Shown one piece after another: positions 28,953 through 34,124 of a stretch of DNA of 34,124 bases. A model generated the notes under the pieces. The model did not search any database. It worked only from the letters and a program-made list of their open reading frames with translations, and was not told the origin of the DNA. Each line of letters begins with the position of its first letter. Position 1 is the first letter of the stretch. A program made the translations under genes and the position numbers. Origin of the DNA: an uncultured Bacteroidales bacterium (GTDB lineage Bacteria > Bacteroidota > Bacteroidia > Bacteroidales > UBA932); NCBI GenBank assembly GCA_947302825.1, contig CAMYWP010000006.1, positions 1 through 34,124 on the forward strand. The letters run 5' to 3'.

Positions 28953-30491
28953 ATGAAGTTGAATCGGGAAATATTGCGACTGGCTGTTCCCAGTATCCTG
29001 GCCAATATCACCGTCCCTTTGGTGGGCATGGTGGATATTGCCGTAGTGGGGCACCTGGGCAGCAGCGAGGGCTTTTCCGGAGCGGCGTTCATTGGCGGCA
29101 TCTCCGTGGGGGCCATGCTCTTCGACCTCCTGTACTGGAACTTCGCCTTTCTCCGTGCCGGCACCGGCGGCCTCACCGCCCAGGCCTACGGTCGGAACCT
29201 CTCCGGGTCCCGAACGGGTGCAAAAACGGCCCCATTTGCTCCCGGGGAGGTCCAAAATGAAAGTTCGGGTGCAAAATCGGCCTTATTTGCTCCCGGGAAT
29301 GCGGATAGGGAGATTGCCGGTATTCTGGGACGGGCGCTGCGGATTGCCTTGTTGTCGGGGCTGGCCCTTATCGCGCTGCAATGGGTGGTGGTGCAAGCGG
29401 CTTTCCTGGTGGTGGACTGCACGCCCGAGGTGCGCACGCTGGCCACCCGCTACTTCTACATCCGTATCTGGGCGGCTCCGGCCACCCTTTCGCTCTTTGC
29501 GCTGAAGGGCTGGTTCATCGGCCTGCAGGATACTTTTCGGCCCATGTTGGTGGACCTCTGGGTGAACCTCAGCAATATCCTGCTGTCCCTGGGGTTGGGT
29601 TTCGGGCTCCGCTTGCCGGCTGCGGGCTTTCCCTCCGGCACGCTGACACTGCTTCCGGAGCTGGGCTTCGCCGGCGTAGCCTGGGGCACCGCCATCGCCC
29701 AATGGACCGGTCTTCTTTTGGCCCTGGTCCTGGCAAGTAAACACCTATCCCTCAACACCTTACGCAAAGTAATCGTTCAAAAATCGAACGAAAACTTTCA
29801 GCAAAGTACTCAGGGTGAGGAAGTTAGCTGCCAGGCCGAAAGCGGTACTCAGTCGCTTTTCATGTTGAACAGGGATTTGTTCCTGCGGTCGGTGGGGATG
29901 ATTGCCGTCTATATCGGCTTTACGGTGCTGAGCGCCCGGCTGGGGGACCAGCTGCTGGCCGTGAGCGCCATCCTTATGAAACTGCTCATGCTCTTCAGCT
30001 ACTTTACGGACGGTTTTGCCTATGCCGGCGAGGCTTTGACGGGCCGATTTATCGGCCAGCACTCCCTGGACGGTGTGCGCTCCACGGTGCGAGGCACTTT
30101 TGCCTGGAGTTTCGGCCTGGCGGGTGCGTTCATGCTGCTTTACGGCCTGGGCGGGACTCCCCTTCTGCATTTGATGACTTCCGATGTCTGCGTAATCCAG
30201 GCGGGCCGGACCTATATCCCCTGGCTGCTGCTGATGCCCCTGATCGGCTGCCCGGCCTTTGCCTGGGACGGCATCTTTATCGGCGCAACGGCCTCCAAGG
30301 ACCTTCGCAACAGCACCTTGCTCTGCGCCATAGGCTTTTTCGCCGTATGGTTTGTTGGATGTTGGCTGGCCGATGCCTCCCTGCACCTCCTCATGGCCGC
30401 CTATTTCGTACATCTGGCCGTCCGCGCCCTCTATCTCACAGTGCGTTACAAACCCGCCGTGCTCCGACCCCTTATCGGCCCTGGCAACTAA
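28953..30491 (+). CDS. MATE family efflux transporter carrying two in-frame repeat insertions
   Basis: MKLNREILRLAVPSILANITVPLVGMVDIAVVGHLG...GLTAQAYGRN...LKGWFIGLQDTFRPMLVDLWVNLSNILLSL. 512 aa including ~34 aa and ~35 aa repeat-derived segments. Confidence 0.9.
   Translation: MKLNREILRLAVPSILANITVPLVGMVDIAVVGHLGSSEGFSGAAFIGGISVGAMLFDLLYWNFAFLRAGTGGLTAQAYGRNLSGSRTGAKTAPFAPGEVQNESSGAKSALFAPGNADREIAGILGRALRIALLSGLALIALQWVVVQAAFLVVDCTPEVRTLATRYFYIRIWAAPATLSLFALKGWFIGLQDTFRPMLVDLWVNLSNILLSLGLGFGLRLPAAGFPSGTLTLLPELGFAGVAWGTAIAQWTGLLLALVLASKHLSLNTLRKVIVQKSNENFQQSTQGEEVSCQAESGTQSLFMLNRDLFLRSVGMIAVYIGFTVLSARLGDQLLAVSAILMKLLMLFSYFTDGFAYAGEALTGRFIGQHSLDGVRSTVRGTFAWSFGLAGAFMLLYGLGGTPLLHLMTSDVCVIQAGRTYIPWLLLMPLIGCPAFAWDGIFIGATASKDLRNSTLLCAIGFFAVWFVGCWLADASLHLLMAAYFVHLAVRALYLTVRYKPAVLRPLIGPGN
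29215..29298. repeat. Two tandem-spaced 33-bp imperfect palindromic repeats inside the MATE gene
   Basis: CGGGTGCAAAAACGGCCCCATTTGCTCCCGGGG (29215-29247) and CGGGTGCAAAATCGGCCTTATTTGCTCCCGGGA (29266-29298), 29/33 identical, 51 nt apart. Confidence 0.82.
29730..29834. repeat. 105-bp palindromic element, copy E, inside the MATE gene
   Basis: CTGGCAAGTAA...GCAAAGTAATCGTTC-AAAAATC-GAACGAAAACTTTCAGC...TTAGCTGCCAG; exact 49-7-49 layout, begins on a codon boundary. Confidence 0.85.
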
Positions 30492-30585
30492 CCTATTCAG
30501 ACAGAGCTACTTGCGCAAAGTAATCGTTCGGTTTTTGAACGATTACTTTCTGTAACTTGCGGATAATCAGGAGATTAGTTGCCAG
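30481..30585. repeat. 105-bp palindromic element, copy D
   Basis: CTGGCAACTAA...GCAAAGTAATCGTTC-GGTTTTT-GAACGATTACTTTC...TTAGTTGCCAG; 49-7-49. Its left tip encodes the last MATE codons and stop. Confidence 0.92.
30517..30549. terminator. Candidate bidirectional terminator (core of copy D)
   Basis: AAAGTAATCGTTC-GGTTTTT-GAACGATTACTTT hairpin between convergent MATE and MFS genes. Confidence 0.55.
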
Positions 30586-30591
30586 TGAAAA

Positions 30592-31944
30592 TTAACGGCG
30601 GAGGTATTTCCAGCCGATGACGGGGAGGACGAAGGCCAGGAGGCAGGCTATAATCCAGAAAAGGGAAACGGGGCCGAAGTCGAAGACCCCCTCCATGGAG
30701 AAATCCTGAATGAGGTAACCGCTGGCGACGGATTGAAGACCGGCCGCAGCATAGCTGGAAACGCCTACGATGCCCAAGGCGGCTCCGGTGGCCTTGCGCG
30801 GGACGAAGTCCAGTGCCATAAGGCCGGCCACGATGCAGAACACGACGGAGAACGCGAAACTGAACAGGGCCACAAACGCCATGTTCTGGGCAAAACCGCC
30901 ACCCAGGAACAGGAAACCGGCCAGTGAAAGCACGGCCAGTACCCCGGAAAGGACTACGGGCCGGGCCCGGTTGCCACGGAATACCACATCCGACAGCCAG
31001 CCGGCGGCCAGGTTGCCCGCTACGCCGAACACCTCGGCCAGGCCGATCACCTGCGTGGCCCGCTCCAGCGAGAAATCCTTCTGCTTTTGCAGGAACAGAA
31101 CGCCCCAGTCGCTCACCGCATGCTGGGTGATGTACAGGAAGGCCGTAGAAATGGCGATGACCCAAATGCCCGGATGCCGGAACACCCACTTCTGCAGCTG
31201 CTTGGTGGGCTGCTGGTCCATCTCGCGCACCGGTTCGCCGGAAAGTTCCTGAACGGAAGGAAGTCCCTCGCTTTCAGGCGTATCGGAAATAAAGACCAGG
31301 GAAATCAGCAGGCCGATACCCCCCGCCACGGCCGCCGCCAGGAAGCCCCACTGCCAGCCAGCCGCGGCCACGATGACGCCTGTCATGATCATGGAGACAG
31401 CTTTGCCCAGCTGCGGCGTGGAACTGAAAATGCTGTACATGGTACCGCGCCGGGAAAGAGGGAACCAGCGCGACAGGCTGATGGTACCGGGCGGCGAGCC
31501 CATGCTGGAAGCCCATCCGTTCACTCCCCAGAGGACGGAAAAGAAGAGCAGCATCACCACCGAGCCGAAAGCCAGCGGACCCTGCAACAGGCCCAGTAAC
31601 CCCAGCAGCAGGTTCACCACCGCGGAGATGGCGATACCGGCCGCCATGAAGCGGCGAATGTTGCAGTAATCGGCGATGAAACCGTTGATGAACTTGCCCA
31701 CGGCGTACACGAAATAGAAAGCCGATCCGATGATACCCAGCTGCCCGGCCGTGAGCACGCCGCCATCGATGAGCGGCTGCTTCACCACGCCTAAGGTCAT
31801 CCGGCACACGTAATACAGCGTATAGGCCGCCGTCACGCCCCAGAACGTGCGTGTGCGCAGCCGCTTATAAGTGGCCTCCACCGCCTCCGCCGGCACCTTC
31901 TGGGCCCGCGGCTTGCTGATGCGGAAATGGGTGTACAGGGACAT
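30592..31944 (-). CDS. MFS transporter, organophosphate:phosphate antiporter-like (GlpT/UhpC type)
   Basis: 450 aa 12-TM protein: YYVCRMTLGVVKQPLIDGGVLTAGQLGIIGSAFYFVYAVGKFINGFIAD, NGWASSMGSPPGTISLSRWF. Confidence 0.82.
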   Translation of the reverse strand: MSLYTHFRISKPRAQKVPAEAVEATYKRLRTRTFWGVTAAYTLYYVCRMTLGVVKQPLIDGGVLTAGQLGIIGSAFYFVYAVGKFINGFIADYCNIRRFMAAGIAISAVVNLLLGLLGLLQGPLAFGSVVMLLFFSVLWGVNGWASSMGSPPGTISLSRWFPLSRRGTMYSIFSSTPQLGKAVSMIMTGVIVAAAGWQWGFLAAAVAGGIGLLISLVFISDTPESEGLPSVQELSGEPVREMDQQPTKQLQKWVFRHPGIWVIAISTAFLYITQHAVSDWGVLFLQKQKDFSLERATQVIGLAEVFGVAGNLAAGWLSDVVFRGNRARPVVLSGVLAVLSLAGFLFLGGGFAQNMAFVALFSFAFSVVFCIVAGLMALDFVPRKATGAALGIVGVSSYAAAGLQSVASGYLIQDFSMEGVFDFGPVSLFWIIACLLAFVLPVIGWKYLRR

Positions 31945-32555
31945 TATAAATCGGCCAGTAAAAGCGAAAGGTCCGAACCCGGGGCATAATAGCGCGCCTG
32001 CATACCAGCCACGCGCGCGGCCTCCACGTTGGCCATATTGTCATCGATGAAAAGGATTTCCCCGGCAGGGAGGCCGATCCGGCGGATTACCTCCTGATAA
32101 CACGCCTGCGAGGGCTTCATCAGCTGCATGTCGCAGGAAATGAACTGTGCCTTGAACGTGCGCCGATGGTCTATGCCGGCTTCCCGGAATAGTTCATAGG
32201 TGCGCGCCATGGAGATGGGATTGTTGTTGGAAAGCAGATACAGCGGATAACGCTCACCGAGCTCCTTCACCACCCGGGCCGTTACCGGCGGCATGCCCAC
32301 CAGGAGCGCGCCCATGGCGCGGTCTACATCGGCCTTGGTGCTGCCGGGACGGGATTCGGCCAGGATGAGCTCGCGGAAATGGTCGGCGCTCAGGCGGCCG
32401 GCTTCCATTTCTCCGTAGATGCCTTTCTGGTGGCTGGGATCCAGTAGTTCCGTAATGCGCTCGAAGCCTAGATCTTCCCGGAAAGCCCGCAGGCAGGCCT
32501 GTACGTCCAGGTCTACCAGCACTCCGCCAATGTCAAAAACTATTGCCTTAACCAT
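31944..32555 (-). CDS. HAD family phosphatase (YihX-like)
   Basis: Start chosen at MVKAIVFDIGGVLVDLD; LLSNNNPISM, ILFIDDNMANVEAARVAGM HAD motifs. Confidence 0.87.
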   Translation of the reverse strand: MVKAIVFDIGGVLVDLDVQACLRAFREDLGFERITELLDPSHQKGIYGEMEAGRLSADHFRELILAESRPGSTKADVDRAMGALLVGMPPVTARVVKELGERYPLYLLSNNNPISMARTYELFREAGIDHRRTFKAQFISCDMQLMKPSQACYQEVIRRIGLPAGEILFIDDNMANVEAARVAGMQARYYAPGSDLSLLLADL

Positions 32556-32563
32556 CTTGACTG

Positions 32564-32571
32564 CAAAGGTA
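32564..32571 (-). promoter_or_regulatory. Putative -7 box TACCTTTG for the HAD-MFS operon
   Basis: CAAAGGTA on +, 8 nt between the box and the ATG at 32555. Confidence 0.45.
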
Positions 32572-32577
32572 CAAATC

Positions 32578-32621
32578 AAAAAGAATCCCCGCAAGCGAAT
32601 TTCACAATTGGCCGCGGGGTA
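32578..32621 (-). terminator. Candidate intrinsic terminator for yitT
   Basis: Minus strand CCCCGCggccaattgtgaaattcgcttGCGGGGATTCTTTTTGA: 6-bp GC stem then U-rich run. Confidence 0.4.
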
Positions 32622-32697
32622 TAGTAAGGTATCAATATTTATGTCTGACACTTCTTATTTCGAATACCGTGCCAAAACAAAGATTCGGAAGAAAAAT

Positions 32698-33615
32698 TTA
32701 GATTTTTTTCTTTTTCTTCTGATTCCAGTCTCCGTAGATTTCGCTCACATTGCCGGCCGTGATAAAGCCGTGGATGTCGTTTTCCTTCAAATAATTCATC
32801 AGGTTGGCGAACTCGGATTGGGTGAGCAGGGCCTGGATTTCCACCTTCTGTTTTCCGTTATAGCCGCCCGTCACATCGTACAGGGAGCAACCGCGCTGCA
32901 AATCCTCGATGATGTATTTGCGGATCCTTTCATGCTCGGAAGAAATGATGCACACGCGTTTGCGCCGATTCAGGCCCGCCGTGAAATAGTCCAGCGCCAG
33001 GCCGTTGATCCAGGTGCCGATAATACCGATGATCACCAGGCGGAAAGGATTGATGAAGAAGGCGGTGCAGCAGATGAGGGCGCCCGCCACCGTCACGGAA
33101 GTACCTATATCGAAGTGCAGGTACTTGTTGATGATCTTGGCCAGGATGTCCAGGCCGCCGGTGGACGCATTGATCCGGAAGAGGATGGTTTGCGAGGCAC
33201 TGAGGATGAGCACGAAGCACAGGAGGTCGAACCAGGGATCTCCCATGAGGGAAGTGGAACCGGGCTCCATAATCTTGCTCACAGGCAACACCTTTTCCCA
33301 GAATTCGATGAAAGGACCCAGGATCAGGGCCGTGTACACGGTCTTGGCGCCGAATTCGTGGCCGATAAGGAACCACGCCATGATGAGCAGGGCGGCGTTG
33401 ATGATGGTGACCACCAAAGACACCTTCACCGTCATGCCCGCCAGGCCGAAGAGGCCGGAAATGACCATGGACAGACCTGTGATGGAGCCGATGATCAGGT
33501 TACTGGGCATGAGGAAGTAATAAACGGCCGCCGCGGCAATGAGCATGGCCGTGGTCATGATAAAGAGTTCTTTCCAGAACTTCCAGCTGGCCAATGTCTC
33601 AAGAAGTTTATTCAT
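32698..33615 (-). CDS. YitT family membrane protein (DUF161/DUF2179)
   Basis: 305 aa: GSITGLSMVISGLFGL, INASTGGLDILAKIINKY, C-terminal DUF2179-like KENDIHGFITAGNVSEIYG. Confidence 0.87.
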   Translation of the reverse strand: MNKLLETLASWKFWKELFIMTTAMLIAAAAVYYFLMPSNLIIGSITGLSMVISGLFGLAGMTVKVSLVVTIINAALLIMAWFLIGHEFGAKTVYTALILGPFIEFWEKVLPVSKIMEPGSTSLMGDPWFDLLCFVLILSASQTILFRINASTGGLDILAKIINKYLHFDIGTSVTVAGALICCTAFFINPFRLVIIGIIGTWINGLALDYFTAGLNRRKRVCIISSEHERIRKYIIEDLQRGCSLYDVTGGYNGKQKVEIQALLTQSEFANLMNYLKENDIHGFITAGNVSEIYGDWNQKKKKKI

Positions 33616-33633
33616 GTGGTTAGTTATTAGTTT

Positions 33634-34124
33634 TTAGTAATACTTATAGAACAAAGCGATGGACTCCAGGCCGGCGAAGAACTGGCGCAGGAGATAACTC
33701 TCGTTGGGCGAATGGATAGTATCGCGTTCCAGGCCGAATCCCATCAGGAGCGGGTCGATGCCCAGGATGCGCTGCATGGCCGCCAGGATGGCGATGGAAC
33801 CGCCGCCGCGGGCCGGAACCGGCTGAATGCCGTAGACCTCGGCCATGGCGCGCGAGGCCGCCTGGTAGGCGTGCGAGCTGATGGGGATGAGGAAGCCGTC
33901 GCCGCCTTCGCAAGGAGTCACCTCCACCTTGATGTACGGCGGGGCAATGCGCTGCAGGTGCTCCTGGAAGAGCTTAGTGATTTTGGCCGATGTCTGCCAG
34001 GGAACCAGCCGCATGGAAACCTTTGCATGGGCTACGGAAGGGAGCACGGTCTTGGCGCCGGCGCCCGTATAGCCGCCCCAGATGCCGCAGACGTCCAGAC
34101 ACGGGCGGATGCCGGTGCGCTCCA
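33634..34124 (-). CDS. M20 family dipeptidase, C-terminal part (partial at right edge)
   Basis: Manual extension: ...CGIWGGYTGAGAKTVLPSVAHAKVSMRLVPWQTSAKITKLFQEHL...PARGGGSIAILAAMQRILGIDPLLMGFGLERDTIHSPNESYLL. Confidence 0.87.
   Translation of the reverse strand, partial: ERTGIRPCLDVCGIWGGYTGAGAKTVLPSVAHAKVSMRLVPWQTSAKITKLFQEHLQRIAPPYIKVEVTPCEGGDGFLIPISSHAYQAASRAMAEVYGIQPVPARGGGSIAILAAMQRILGIDPLLMGFGLERDTIHSPNESYLLRQFFAGLESIALFYKYY

Noticed and set aside
12951-30585. Interpreting the 105-bp repeats as a CRISPR array
   Set aside because: Copies are kilobases apart, palindromic, with no regularly spaced spacers and no cas genes.
1-34124. tRNA or rRNA genes
   Set aside because: No cloverleaf-like or rRNA-like sequence recognised by eye; a tRNAscan/Infernal run would be decisive.

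Overview
The window is a gene-dense, moderately GC-rich stretch of a Bacteroidota chromosome, probably Bacteroidales (inferred from gene content and TAnnTTTG -7 boxes). It holds about 29 mostly housekeeping genes: holB (partial), polyprenyl synthetase, LOG family, trxA, a PII-like protein with an RND/MFP/TolC efflux operon, lgt, a DUF5117/DUF4953-type metalloprotease, an rRNA methyltransferase, pgk, a DUF2723 membrane protein, a GNAT-like protein, ACP with an AMP-ligase, menG/ubiE, yidD, rnpA, hemD, DUF4271, a SUI1 protein, malQ, rsgA, a MATE transporter, an MFS antiporter, a HAD phosphatase, YitT and an M20 peptidase (partial). The most unusual content is not a gene. It is a family of five copies of a ~105 bp palindromic element with a fixed 49-7-49 layout, tips CTGGCAACTAA/TTAGTTGCCAG and a core stem AAAGTAATCGTTC...GAACGATTACTTT. 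One copy lies at each of the four convergent gene junctions in the window, fitting almost exactly between the stop codons, which suggests a portable bidirectional terminator. The fifth full-length copy lies in frame (35 codons, stop codon lost) inside the MATE transporter gene. The same MATE gene carries a second, unrelated pair of 33-bp palindromic repeats, also in frame. Other signals are a strongly over-represented heptamer, GGCCGAT/ATCGGCC (about 60 copies by hand count), a third repeat family (GTCATCCTGAGGAGC...) flanking the PII-like gene, and a palindromic pair of divergent -7 boxes upstream of pgk.
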